The position numbers and the translations under genes were made by a program. A stretch of 64,000 nucleotides of DNA from Streptomyces sp. NRRL S-37 (GTDB lineage Bacteria > Actinomycetota > Actinomycetes > Streptomycetales > Streptomycetaceae): NCBI RefSeq assembly GCF_000721605.1, contig NZ_JOIZ01000021.1, positions 124,001-188,000 on the forward strand, read 5' to 3'. The notes under the pieces are model-generated. The model saw nothing but the letters and a program-made list of their open reading frames with translations. It was not told the origin of the DNA and did no database searches. Shown piece by piece: positions 24,201-31,248 of the stretch; position 1 is the stretch's first letter, and every line of letters starts with the position of its first letter.

Positions 24201-24442
24201 GACTCCAGGATGTGGTTGGCCGCGTGCACGCGCTCCTCGGCCGGCAAGTTCTGTAGAACGTGGCGCACGGTGTGTGAGACGTGTCGCGCAAGTACGTGAG
24301 GGACCGACTCCGAACCCACGGCTTCGCTCATCGGATGCCAGCCAAGTTGGGAGAGCTGCTGAAGCTTCTGTTCGAAACGGAGCGTGATCAGTTGCTCATA
24401 CAGGCCCGCGGCAGGTTGGGACAGATCCTCCATCTCAGACAC
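21287..24442 (-). CDS. PLD nuclease - SF2 helicase - DUF3427 fusion protein
   Basis: The 1051-residue protein has, in order: a helical N-terminus; a phospholipase D-like nuclease domain at about residues 130-280 with HAKAWLF (HxK) and YVGSSNLSK; a superfamily 2 helicase with AATGTGKT (Walker A, about 346-353), VIVIDEFHHG (motif II), LTATPERMDG (III) and QQLGRGLRRSENK (VI); and a C-terminal DUF3427 region (YHDFALSETQFHWESQNQ, PMAITWKL). This looks like a DNA-translocating nuclease of a restriction or repair type. The GTG at 24442 has GGAG 5 nt upstream; a TTG at 24469 is possible. It is divergent from an SRA-HNH endonuclease. GC is lower than in the flanks. Confidence 0.88.
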   Translation of the reverse strand: MSEMEDLSQPAAGLYEQLITLRFEQKLQQLSQLGWHPMSEAVGSESVPHVLARHVSHTVRHVLQNLPAEERVHAANHILESIGTLKGAQEWVDLVADGPQQLLAITRQEAPGVFAVRPGIPLSDTALLTNSPEDPSLGFELRAELATADRVDLLCAFVKWHGLRVIERSLRAAHERGVPIRVLTTTYIGATERRALDRLVEEFEAEVKVNYETRSTRLHAKAWLFRRDSGYDTAYVGSSNLSKAALLDGLEWNVRLSSVATPDVMRKFEATFESYWNDPSFEAYDPHTDGERLQEALAVAGGAPSVDRPITLSGLEVRPYPYQRDMLERLHVEREVHDRHRNLLVAATGTGKTIMAALDYKRLRERHKRDLRLLFVAHRKEILQQSLRTYQEILFDANFGESLHSGEIPERWTHVFASVQSLNARTLDRLAPDHFDVIVIDEFHHGTSPTYRKIIDHFRPMELLGLTATPERMDGKNIQDEFFDGRIAAEMRLWEALDNKLLCPFHYFGISDTTDLSDVEWKRGSYDVSSLSNVLTGNKVRAGLVIKAVKEKVADPHRMRALGFCVSVAHAHFMAESFRSAGFNAVAVSGETPADQRRQALADLRSGTLQVVFSVDLFNEGVDVPDVDTLLLLRPTSSATVFLQQLGRGLRRSENKAVLTVLDFIGQHRKEFRFENQFRALTNLTRKRLLDHIEHDFPKLPSGCEIVLEEKAKHTIIANIKDQLSVNVTTLAREVADYGELLLGRYLEESGRDIKEVYRGTGNSWTGLLRRSGLMDLEAPGGEDALLRRMPAFLHVDDPLRVKRYTSMLEDDAVSYSDLDEQGKAYARMLFFQLWPLGGVTRKGFASYDAGFAMLRKQQAFRSELRQVLAYNLAHTEHAPIPLLGVTGDRGIPLTVHASYSREEILPALRQADIGGFMPGDFREGVRWCESIATDALFITLEKDEKDFSPQTRYHDFALSETQFHWESQNQTSETSPTGLRYQHHATQGSQVLLFVRRYKTTDINGAQPWMLLGPAEYQSHEGSKPMAITWKLKHEIPADVLSYAKAVAAG

Positions 24443-24485
24443 ACGGACTCCTTCGATCACGCCGGACAACTCGACTCATGTGTAA

Positions 24486-24497
24486 CAGAGCGCTCTG
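24486..24497. promoter_or_regulatory. 12-bp palindrome in divergent helicase/SRA-HNH promoter region
   Basis: CAGAGCGCTCTG is a perfect palindrome within the roughly 160 nt separating the divergent starts at 24442 and 24605. It may be an operator controlling one or both genes; no regulator gene lies directly beside it. Confidence 0.4.
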
Positions 24498-24604
24498 ACA
24501 ATCCAGGGTGAGGTTGGCCGAAGCTGTTCGCTGCGTGGTCACAACTCGGCTGTGCTAGCGAGGAGTTCGGCAAGAAATGATCACCTTCGATCCAATATGG
24601 ATGG

Positions 24605-25648
24605 GTGAGAATCGAACGCGTCATCGGACATGTAGAGGGCGTGCCCGTGGGCATGGTCTTCCACCGACGAAGAAACGTGCAGCACGCAAAGCTGCACCAA
24701 ACGAACCAAAAGGGCATCTCTTGGTTGCTCGACAAGGATGGCAGCAAGGTCGGGGATGCGATCGTCCTGCACGGCGGCTATATGGACGACGAGGACCACT
24801 GGGAGTGGATCCGATACACGGGGGCTTCGGAGGGGAAGGACAAAGACGAATCCACCGGAAGGCTTCTCCGCAGCCAGTCGTGGTCCTACCCGGACAATGC
24901 TGCGCTCCTGCTCAGCTATGAGCGCGGCTATCCCATCCGTGTGATTCGAGGCTACGAGGGAGACCCGCGGTATTCGCCCTTCGACTCCTACAGGTATGAC
25001 GGCCTGTACGAGATCACGGAGGTGCGCACGGCGATCTCTAAGTACCCGGCTCCCGACGGTTCGCCGATTGAAATCTGCCAGTTTGACCTGAGGCGCTTGC
25101 GTGACCAGGAGCAGGTGCAGGCACCGGTCGAACGGCATGTCATCGACGTATTGGAAGAGCTCGACCATGAGCGAGGTGAGCAAGGAGACGGGCAGCAGGA
25201 AGGCGAGGAGTCTCCTGGCGAGCAGTGGGACGTGGAGAAGTTCCCGCGTTCGCGCAGCATGCAAGTGCGCCGCTTGATCAGGGACACGGCTGCCGTGCAA
25301 CGGATCAAGCAACTCTATGACGGGGAGTGCCAACTGTGTGGCCTGCGTCTGACGGGCCCGGACGGTAGTCCGTACAGCCAGGGCGCCCACATACGGCCTC
25401 TGGGGAGGCCGCATTACGGCCCCGACGTCGAGCCCAACATCCTGTGCCTCTGCCCCAACTGCCACGTGCGACTCGACATCGGAGCGATCGCAGTGGATGA
25501 AGACTGGTCCGTCATCGTGCGATCAGATCTTGCAGGCGCGAGGCTCCTGCCGAAACTCACCGTTAGGGAGAGCCACCGGGTCCACCCGGAGTACTTCCGT
25601 TATCACCGAAAGTACTGGGAGCAGAGGGCTTCCGATCAGGAGCCATGA
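24605..25648 (+). CDS. SRA (YDG)-HNH modification-dependent endonuclease
   Basis: The 347-residue protein has an N-terminal SRA/YDG domain at residues 5-165 (GHVEGVPVGMVFHRRRNVQHAKLHQ, DAIVLHGGYMDDEDHWEWIRYTG, RYDGLYEITE), which flips out and reads modified cytosine, an acidic linker, and a C-terminal HNH nuclease at 235-300 (GECQLCGLRLTG, GAHIRPLGRPHYGPDVEPNILCLCPNCHVRLD) with zinc-binding Cys pairs. This matches type IV restriction enzymes of the TagI/ScoMcrA kind, which cut methylated DNA. The GTG at 24605 is the only plausible start because the SRA fold begins at once; no ribosome site is evident. A small membrane gene follows 3 nt after its stop. Confidence 0.9.
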   Translation: MRIERVIGHVEGVPVGMVFHRRRNVQHAKLHQTNQKGISWLLDKDGSKVGDAIVLHGGYMDDEDHWEWIRYTGASEGKDKDESTGRLLRSQSWSYPDNAALLLSYERGYPIRVIRGYEGDPRYSPFDSYRYDGLYEITEVRTAISKYPAPDGSPIEICQFDLRRLRDQEQVQAPVERHVIDVLEELDHERGEQGDGQQEGEESPGEQWDVEKFPRSRSMQVRRLIRDTAAVQRIKQLYDGECQLCGLRLTGPDGSPYSQGAHIRPLGRPHYGPDVEPNILCLCPNCHVRLDIGAIAVDEDWSVIVRSDLAGARLLPKLTVRESHRVHPEYFRYHRKYWEQRASDQEP

Positions 25649-25651
25649 ACT

Positions 25652-26254
25652 ATGGGCGTCCGCCTCAGAAGGCAACGGCATGGCCATGAGATGACGAGTG
25701 CGGTAGACACACCCTTCGTGGATCAAGGATTAGCGGCGTTGCTAGGAGCGACGGTCGGTGTGGCCGGGACCGTCCTCGCGTCGGCGATCACCGGGTGGTC
25801 GGCGCGGCAGCAGGTGCAGGCTCAGGCGAGGGCCGAGCATGCGCACTGGCGGAGACAAGTGCGTCGGGACGCCTACAGTGCCTTCCTCGCTCCGGCGACC
25901 GAGTGCCAGCACGCTCTGAAGATGGCCGGTCGTGCGTTCGTGGGCGAACGGGATACCGAAGAGGTCGATCGCAGGCTGCAGCAGGCGCAAGGGCAGCTGG
26001 CGCTCGCGCAGGCCGCGTGGGCCAACCTTGCCGTCGAGGGGCCGGAGGCGGTGGAGCAGGCCGCCCGGAGCGTCTACACCACGCTCAAGTCGACGCAGAC
26101 GACCCTGCTCGCCTTCCGTGACGCGTCGGCGAACGCCCCGGACGGCAACGTCCACTTCGTGGAGCGTCATGCCGTCGAGGTGGCCCGGCTCTCCGAACGC
26201 ATCGGCGAGTTCACCGCGGCGGCGCGGTCGGCCCTGGATGATCTCGGGGACTGA
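25652..26254 (+). CDS. membrane protein with coiled-coil domain and TTA codon, coupled to SRA-HNH gene
   Basis: The 200-residue protein has one N-terminal hydrophobic segment (about 28-47, LAALLGATVGVAGTVLASAITGW) followed by a long helical, Gln/Ala/Arg-rich cytoplasmic domain (RQQVQAQARAEHAHWRRQVRRDAYSAFLAPATECQHALKM...). Similar one-TM helical proteins are common and unassigned in Streptomyces. AGGAG at 25638-25642 lies inside the end of the endonuclease gene, 9 nt before this ATG, so the two are coupled. Codon 27 (25730-25732) is TTA, implying bldA-dependent translation. An internal ATG at 25691 is an alternative start. Function unknown; a membrane effector or accessory is possible. Confidence 0.7.
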   Translation: MGVRLRRQRHGHEMTSAVDTPFVDQGLAALLGATVGVAGTVLASAITGWSARQQVQAQARAEHAHWRRQVRRDAYSAFLAPATECQHALKMAGRAFVGERDTEEVDRRLQQAQGQLALAQAAWANLAVEGPEAVEQAARSVYTTLKSTQTTLLAFRDASANAPDGNVHFVERHAVEVARLSERIGEFTAAARSALDDLGD

Positions 26255-26314
26255 GGTCCTGCGCTGTCGGTCCCATGGGGACAGGGGCTGCACGGATACA
26301 GGGACGGGACGCGT

Positions 26315-26341
26315 GATGTCGGCGGTGGTGCCGCCGACATC
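26315..26341. terminator. 11-bp hairpin between convergent genes
   Basis: GATGTCGGCGG at 26315-26325 pairs perfectly with 26331-26341 around a 5-nt loop, between the genes ending at 26254 and 26367. Confidence 0.75.
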
Positions 26342-26366
26342 CGTGCTGAGGCCGTCGGGACCGGCG

Positions 26367-27281
26367 TCAGTGGACCGGTTCGGGGCGGTCGGCGCCCAGG
26401 TGGGTGGTGAGGAAGTGGGCGGCTCGGTCGAGGGCGGCGTCCGCCTCGTCGAGGTGGCCGTAGTGGTGCTGGAAGACGTGGGGGAGGCCGGGGCCGATCT
26501 CGAGGGTGACCTCGACGTCGGCGGCGCCCGCGCGGCCGGCCAGCCGGACCGCGTCGTCGAGCAGGACCTCGTTCGCCCCGACCTGGACGAGGAGCGGGGG
26601 CAGTCCGATGAGGTCGGCGAAGAGCGGGCTGGCCAGGGGGTGCGTCCGGTCGCCCGTGCCGACGTAGAGATCGGCGTAGGCGCGTATGCCGGCCTCGGTG
26701 AAGAGGGGGTCGGCGTCCTCCTTGGAGCGGATGCTCTCTCCGGAGAGGGTGAGGTCGGTCCAGGGGGAGAAGACGGCCACGGCGGCCGGCTGCGGCAGTC
26801 CGGCCTCCCGGGCCGCGAGCAGGGTGGCGAGGGTCAGGCCGCCGCCGGCGGAGTCGCCGGCCATGACGAGGTCCCGCGGGTCGGTGCCCGCCGCCAGCAG
26901 TGCGCGGTAGGCGGCGAGCCCGTCGTCGACGGCCGCGGGGAAGGGGTGCTCGGGCGCCAGCCGGTAGTCCACCGACAGCGCTCGCAGCCCGGCACGGCGG
27001 GCCAGTTCGCCGACCAGGCCCGCGTGGGTGTCCGGTGAGCCGACGACGTAGCCGCCGCCGTGCAGGTAGAGCAGCCGGCCGCGGCCGGAGGCTTCGGCCG
27101 GTTCCAGTTCCAGGGCCGGCCGCCCGCCCAGGACGGTCTCGCGGGTGACCACGTCCTCCGGCGCGGGGCGGGTGAGCGCCGCGTCGAAATCGTCGCGCTG
27201 CTCCTCGGGGGTGGGCCGGGTCTCGCCGCGAGGGGCGGAACGGAGTACGGCGTCCAGGGCCTTGCGCTGCTGTCGGGACAT
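26367..27281 (-). CDS. alpha/beta hydrolase, hormone-sensitive-lipase-like esterase
   Basis: The 304-residue esterase has the HSL-family motifs HGGGYV (oxyanion hole) and GDSAGGGL (GxSxG nucleophile), the catalytic Asp in the LVQVGANEVLLDDA region and His in GLPHVFQHHYGH. It should hydrolyse short acyl esters in the cytoplasm. GGAGG 5 nt before the ATG at 27281 fixes the start. It is divergent from a MarR regulator, and palindromes at 27309 and 27361 lie between them. Confidence 0.92.
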   Translation of the reverse strand: MSRQQRKALDAVLRSAPRGETRPTPEEQRDDFDAALTRPAPEDVVTRETVLGGRPALELEPAEASGRGRLLYLHGGGYVVGSPDTHAGLVGELARRAGLRALSVDYRLAPEHPFPAAVDDGLAAYRALLAAGTDPRDLVMAGDSAGGGLTLATLLAAREAGLPQPAAVAVFSPWTDLTLSGESIRSKEDADPLFTEAGIRAYADLYVGTGDRTHPLASPLFADLIGLPPLLVQVGANEVLLDDAVRLAGRAGAADVEVTLEIGPGLPHVFQHHYGHLDEADAALDRAAHFLTTHLGADRPEPVH

Positions 27282-27308
27282 GCGGGCCTCCACGGGTCGG
27301 ATGCGAGG

Positions 27309-27328
27309 ATGGATTCCTGGGAATCCAT
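27309..27328. promoter_or_regulatory. 20-bp perfect palindromic operator, site 1
   Basis: ATGGATTCCTGGGAATCCAT is a perfect palindrome 28 nt upstream of the esterase start. A second copy of its core lies at 27361-27374. It is the likely binding site of the divergent MarR regulator. Confidence 0.75.
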
Positions 27329-27360
27329 CTGTCCGGTCCCAACCGGATTCCGTGGAAGAT

Positions 27361-27374
27361 GATTCCCAGGAATC
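27361..27374. promoter_or_regulatory. palindromic operator, site 2
   Basis: GATTCCCAGGAATC shares the GATTCC-N2-GGAATC core with site 1, 52 bp away centre to centre (close to five helical turns), and lies just before the MarR start. The spacing would allow two dimers on one DNA face. Confidence 0.7.
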
Positions 27375-27388
27375 CATTGGAGGCTGGT

Positions 27389-27835
27389 GTGGGACACGTC
27401 ACTTCTGTCTTTGTCGATCTCGTCCGTGTCGAGACCCGGCTCTACAACGCGGTGAACGCCCGGCTGCGCGCCGAACGGGGCCTGGGGCTCGGGCAGTTCG
27501 AGTTCCTGGAGGTCATCGACCGCGTGCCGGGGTGCCGCGTGCTCGACATCGTCGGCGAGCTGGCGATCACCGTGGGGGCCGTCAGCAAGGCGGTCGACCG
27601 GCTGGTGGCGGCGGGCTGGTGCCTGCGGGTCGCGCACCCCCAGGACCGTCGCTCGTCCGTCCTCCGTCTCACGCCCGAGGGCGAGGAGCGGCTGGCCGCT
27701 TCCCGCCCCGTCGTCGAGAGCGCGCTCGCCTCGCTGACCGGGGCGGTTCCCCCTGACGACCTGGCCCGCGTCGCCTCGACCCTGGCCACCCTGCGCGCGG
27801 CCCTCGAGGCGGGCTCCCACGGACAGCCGGGCTGA
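27389..27835 (+). CDS. MarR family transcriptional regulator
   Basis: The 148-residue protein has the MarR winged helix: LYNAVNARLRAERGLGLGQFEFLEVIDRVPGCRVLDIVGELAITVGAVSKAVDRLVAAGWCLRVAHPQDRRSSVLRLTPEGEERL, with the DRRS wing. It probably represses the divergent esterase and itself through the twin palindromes. The GTG at 27389 has GGAGG (27379-27383) 5 nt upstream; an earlier ATG at 27359 overlaps the operator and has no ribosome site. Confidence 0.9.
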   Translation: MGHVTSVFVDLVRVETRLYNAVNARLRAERGLGLGQFEFLEVIDRVPGCRVLDIVGELAITVGAVSKAVDRLVAAGWCLRVAHPQDRRSSVLRLTPEGEERLAASRPVVESALASLTGAVPPDDLARVASTLATLRAALEAGSHGQPG

Positions 27836-27893
27836 GGGGCGCGAGGCCGGCCACGTTGCGGAAGGGGGTGCGGCGGCAGGGGAGAATGAGGGC

Positions 27894-28085
27894 ATGGCGA
27901 TATGCAAGAAGTGCGGTGCGCACAAGCGCAGTTGGCCCCGTTCCTGCTCCCGGTGCCGCTCGGGGAGGGACTGGACGGAGCCCGCCGCGGACGCCGCCGA
28001 CCTCGCTTCGGCGGCGGGACTGTTCGGCTGGCTCTGGCGAGGAGTCAAGGGGATCGTGCGGCTGGTGCTGCGCGCGGGCGACTGA
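27894..28085 (+). CDS. small zinc-ribbon-like protein
   Basis: The 63-residue protein has two CxxC pairs, ICKKCG and SCSRCRSG, within its first 23 residues, fitting a small zinc ribbon, then an amphipathic or membrane-seeking C-terminus (LFGWLWRGVKGIVRLVL). GAGGGC lies before the ATG. Codon use agrees with a real gene. Function unknown. Confidence 0.65.
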   Translation: MAICKKCGAHKRSWPRSCSRCRSGRDWTEPAADAADLASAAGLFGWLWRGVKGIVRLVLRAGD

Positions 28086-28181
28086 CCGGGCCCGGAGGAC
28101 CGTACGCGCCCGGAGGTGTAGAACCGGCCCCGCCGCTCACCCGGCTCCCACGGGACCCACGTACGACGGAGGGAGCCGGCC

Positions 28182-29018
28182 GTGCGGCAGCATCCGCCCG
28201 AGGGCACCGCGGAGATCCTGTTCATCGGCAACGCCACCCTGCTGATCCGCTACGGGGAGCTGACGCTGCTGACCGATCCGAACTTCCTGCACCGCGGGCA
28301 GTTCGCCCACCTCGGCTACGGGCTGGTCGCGCGCCGGCTGACCGAGCCCGCCGTCGACGTGGCGGAACTCCCGCACGAGGACCTGGACGCCGTCGTGCTC
28401 TCGCACCTGCACGGCGACCACTTCGACCGGGTGGCCCGGCGCGGGCTGGACCGGGGCCTGCCGTTCGTCACCACCCCGCACGCCGCCCGCCTGCTGAAGG
28501 GGCTGTACGGGTTCCGCCACGCCACCGGGCTGCGCACCTGGCAGAGCCGCACCCTGCGGCACGGGGACTCCTCCGTGCGCGTCACCTCGCTGCCCGGCCG
28601 CCACGCGCCCGGCCCGCTGCGGGTCCTGCTGCCGCCCGTGATGGGCAGCATGCTGGAGTTCGGCGACCGCTCGGGGGAGGTCCGGCTGGTCCTCTACCTC
28701 TCCGGCGACACCCTCATGTACGACGGGCTGCGCGAGATCGCCGTGCGGTACCCGGACATCCACCTGGCCGTCCTGCACCTGGGCGGTACGACCCTGCCCG
28801 GCGGCCTGGTGGTCACCATGGACGCCGGGCAGGGCGCCGACCTGCTCGACCTGCTGCGCCCGCGACGCGCGCTGCCCGTGCACCACGGCGACTACACGGT
28901 CTTCCGCTCCCCGCTGGAGGACTTCCTCGCGGAGGCGGGACGCCGGGGCCACGCGGCGCGCCTGGTGCGGTGCGCCCCGGGGGAGCGGGTGACCGTCGGC
29001 GACCGGGCGCCGGCCTGA
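28182..29018 (+). CDS. MBL-fold metallo-hydrolase, UlaG-like
   Basis: The 278-residue enzyme has the metallo-beta-lactamase signature SHLHGDHFD (HxHxDH) near residues 73-81, an early GNATLLIRYGELTLLTDPNF, the metal ligand Asp in LYLSGDTLMYDG and a C-terminal VHHGDYTVF. It most resembles the L-ascorbate-6-phosphate lactonase-like group, whose members hydrolyse varied lactones and phosphodiesters; the substrate is unknown. GGAGGGAG precedes the GTG at 28182. Confidence 0.9.
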   Translation: MRQHPPEGTAEILFIGNATLLIRYGELTLLTDPNFLHRGQFAHLGYGLVARRLTEPAVDVAELPHEDLDAVVLSHLHGDHFDRVARRGLDRGLPFVTTPHAARLLKGLYGFRHATGLRTWQSRTLRHGDSSVRVTSLPGRHAPGPLRVLLPPVMGSMLEFGDRSGEVRLVLYLSGDTLMYDGLREIAVRYPDIHLAVLHLGGTTLPGGLVVTMDAGQGADLLDLLRPRRALPVHHGDYTVFRSPLEDFLAEAGRRGHAARLVRCAPGERVTVGDRAPA

Positions 29019-29042
29019 CCGCACGCCCCTCGGCCGCCGTCG

Positions 29043-29501
29043 CTAGAGGAACGCCGCCACCCCCATGCCCATCCCGAACAGCACGAAGAAGATCCCCCAG
29101 GTCATGTTGGCGGTCGCCGAGTACGACACCTTCCCCGGCCGTCCGTCCTTGGTGTGGACGACCACCACCCTGCGCGGGTCCCTCGGGTCGTAGCGGAGCA
29201 CGACCGGGATGCCGGCGTGGAGGGGGTGGGACTCGTGGTTGAGGGGGGCGCGGCGGTAGGTCTGGGTGGGCGGGGCGTCGAGGTTGTTCACGGGCGGGGC
29301 CTGGTAGCGGACCTGAGGGGGGTGGACGACCGGGCCCTCGCGGCGGGCGCTGCGGGCGACCTCGCCGCGGGTGCGGACGCCCCGGACGCCGAGGCGGTGC
29401 AGGGCCCGGCGCTGGCGCAGGGCGTCGCGCAGGATCGCGACGCCCAGGGCCAGCGCGCCGGCGGCCATGATGAGCATGATCGTGAGCCATGGCTGGTCCA
29501 T
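29043..29501 (-). CDS. DUF3592 membrane protein
   Basis: The 152-residue protein has a hydrophobic N-terminus (LTIMLIMAAGALALGVAIL), a soluble beta-rich middle (GVRTRGEVARSARREGPVVHPPQVRYQ... GIPVVLRYDPRDPRRVVVV) and a C-terminal membrane segment (WGIFFVLFGMGMGVAAFL). The V-x-Y-D-P-x-D-P-x-x pattern is the DUF3592 hallmark. Function unknown. It is convergent with the MBL gene; the minus-strand ATG at 29501 has GGGGGAGG before it. Confidence 0.85.
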   Translation of the reverse strand: MDQPWLTIMLIMAAGALALGVAILRDALRQRRALHRLGVRGVRTRGEVARSARREGPVVHPPQVRYQAPPVNNLDAPPTQTYRRAPLNHESHPLHAGIPVVLRYDPRDPRRVVVVHTKDGRPGKVSYSATANMTWGIFFVLFGMGMGVAAFL

Positions 29502-29562
29502 GTGGCCTCCCCCGGGGCCGACTTCAGGTCTTCACGGAGACGGATGCGGTCGTGCGGCGGTT

Positions 29563-29631
29563 CCCCGGGCGCTCCCCGGGAGCGGGGCCGCTCCGGCGGG
29601 ACACCGCCGACACCCCCGGGAGCGCCCGGGG
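29563..29631. repeat. 14-bp inverted repeat with inner hairpins
   Basis: CCCCGGGCGCTCCC at 29563-29576 pairs perfectly with 29618-29631 across 41 nt. It lies between two minus-strand genes and next to a second long inverted repeat at 29651-29714. Confidence 0.65.
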
Positions 29632-29650
29632 CATGCCCGTGCGGGGAAGG

Positions 29651-29714
29651 ATTGGACCGTTTCTCCAGGCGGAACGGCCGCCTGGCGGCGTGTCGTATGG
29701 AGAAACGGTCCAAT
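29651..29714. repeat. 17-bp inverted repeat with nested 8-bp hairpin
   Basis: ATTGGACCGTTTCTCCA at 29651-29667 pairs perfectly with 29698-29714. Inside, CCAGGCGG (29665-29672) pairs with CCGCCTGG (29678-29685), using the last bases of the outer arm, so the two folds compete. The outer arms are AT-richer than the surroundings. It follows the secreted peptidase gene (minus strand) and may be its terminator or a switch. Confidence 0.7.
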
Positions 29715-29748
29715 CAGCCTCCTGTGACGGGGGATGCGCCGGCGGTGC

Positions 29749-31134
29749 TCACGGGACCGGTACCCGCGGGCGGCGGGTGGCCCAGCGGGTCAGCGTCGCC
29801 GTGGCCTCGGCGCGGTCCGCCGCGGAGAGGGCGGCGATACCGGTGTGGTGGTTGGCTCCGGGTGCCCACAGGACACGGGAGTCGCGGGGGCCGGGGCGGA
29901 AGGGCTCGGCGACCGAGGGGTCCCGCTCCCCGTTGACGAACAGCAGGCGGCTGCCGCGGCGGCGGACCCAGCGGTCGATGTCCGGCATCGCGCCGGTGTC
30001 GAAGCGCAGAGGGATGTCGCGGGGGACGAAGGTGCGCGGCTCGATGGCGTCCGGGTGGCGCAGCAGACCGGCCAGGTGGGCGGTGGGGACACCGAGGTAG
30101 CCCAGTTGGGTGCCGAGCTGATACCAGTACGGGATGTACACGCGGGCGATCGCGTCGGCGTACAGGGCCAGGCCCGTCGTGCGGTCCAGCCAGGTGTACA
30201 GCTCGTCGGCGGTGGCGTCCGGGCCGGGGACGGCGGCGAGGTCCGCCGGGCCGCCGCCGTTCTGCCAGAACATGAACGGGACGCGCAGGACGGCGACCTC
30301 GAACGCCTTGTCGGCGCTGCCGACGATGCGGAAGCCGTCACCGGCGGCGGCCGTCGCGGCCTCGTAGCGGGCGACCAGCTCCGTACGGTGCAGCAGGAGC
30401 CGGCGCTGGACCGTACGGAGCGCCTCGCGGTCGGCGGCCGTACCCACGGTGTCCAGGAAACGGAGGTAGGCGGAGTCGTCACGGTCGTCGACGTTGTTCG
30501 GGGCCCCGTAGGCCACGGTGCCGTCCACGTCGTGGGGGTGGAAGCGGCGGTGGTACACGCTCGCCATGCCGCCCTTGCTGCCGCCGGCGGAGATCCATGC
30601 GCCCGGGTAGAGCCGGCGGAAGGCGCGGACGACACGGTGGTGGTCGTCGGCGGCCTGGCGGATGGTCAGGTGGGAGTAGTCGTGCGGCGGCCGGGGGAGC
30701 GAGACGCCGAAGTAACGGTGCTCGACCTGGAGCTGGTTGGCACCCAGGAGGACGGTCGGTTCGGCGCGCCGGGGCGTGAGCGTGGCCTCGTAACCGGTCG
30801 TGAACAGGACGGTGGGGCGCTCGGCGGAGGTGTGGAGCAGGGTGAGGCGCTGCTCGAACGTACCGGCCGAGGGGTCGGCGTGGTCGACCGGCTGGCGCAG
30901 CCCGAGCACGAAGAAGCGGTACCCCGGCTCGGCGCCCGGCCGTTCCTCCACGATCCGCACACCCGGCAGGGCGCCCAGCCGCCGTACGAAGGCGTCGTCG
31001 GGAGCGCCGGCCGGGGGAGGCGGGCCGGTCACGGCATGGGCCGGTACGGGGACGGACGCCGTCACGGCGAGTCCGGCCGTCGAGACCGTCGAGGCGGCGG
31101 AGAGCAGCAGGTGTCGTCTCGTCCAGGTGCGCAT
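29749..31134 (-). CDS. secreted S28/S37-type tripeptidyl aminopeptidase
   Basis: The 461-residue protein has a Tat-like signal (TWTRRHLLLSAAS) with cleavage near residue 34 (AHA). The serine peptidase motif GGSKGGM (nucleophile Ser) lies near residue 190, preceded by YSHLTIRQAADDHHRVV; the C-terminal GANHHTGI holds the likely catalytic His and the FVNGERDP segment the Asp. It fits Streptomyces S28/S37-like prolyl/tripeptidyl aminopeptidases of about 480 residues. It should release tripeptides from extracellular proteins. A hairpin at 31212-31237 upstream isolates it from the SEC-C relic. Confidence 0.85.
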   Translation of the reverse strand: MRTWTRRHLLLSAASTVSTAGLAVTASVPVPAHAVTGPPPPAGAPDDAFVRRLGALPGVRIVEERPGAEPGYRFFVLGLRQPVDHADPSAGTFEQRLTLLHTSAERPTVLFTTGYEATLTPRRAEPTVLLGANQLQVEHRYFGVSLPRPPHDYSHLTIRQAADDHHRVVRAFRRLYPGAWISAGGSKGGMASVYHRRFHPHDVDGTVAYGAPNNVDDRDDSAYLRFLDTVGTAADREALRTVQRRLLLHRTELVARYEAATAAAGDGFRIVGSADKAFEVAVLRVPFMFWQNGGGPADLAAVPGPDATADELYTWLDRTTGLALYADAIARVYIPYWYQLGTQLGYLGVPTAHLAGLLRHPDAIEPRTFVPRDIPLRFDTGAMPDIDRWVRRRGSRLLFVNGERDPSVAEPFRPGPRDSRVLWAPGANHHTGIAALSAADRAEATATLTRWATRRPRVPVP

Positions 31135-31211
31135 CGGGTGTCCTTCCCTCGGCGTCGGCTGCCTTCAGTACAGCCGCCAAGGCGGCGCGGAAGATCCCGT
31201 GCGCGGGGGAA

Positions 31212-31237
31212 CCGTCTCCCCCACGCGGGGGAGACGG
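31212..31237. terminator. 11-bp perfect hairpin
   Basis: CCGTCTCCCCC at 31212-31222 pairs with 31227-31237 around a 4-nt loop. It lies between the SEC-C relic and the peptidase, both on the minus strand, and would stop read-through. Confidence 0.7.
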
Positions 31238-31248
31238 CGGACGCGGAT

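Noticed and set aside
29651..29714. Miniature inverted-repeat transposable element
   Set aside because: The arms are inverted and perfect but no target-site duplication is visible at the flanks and no second copy occurs in the window.
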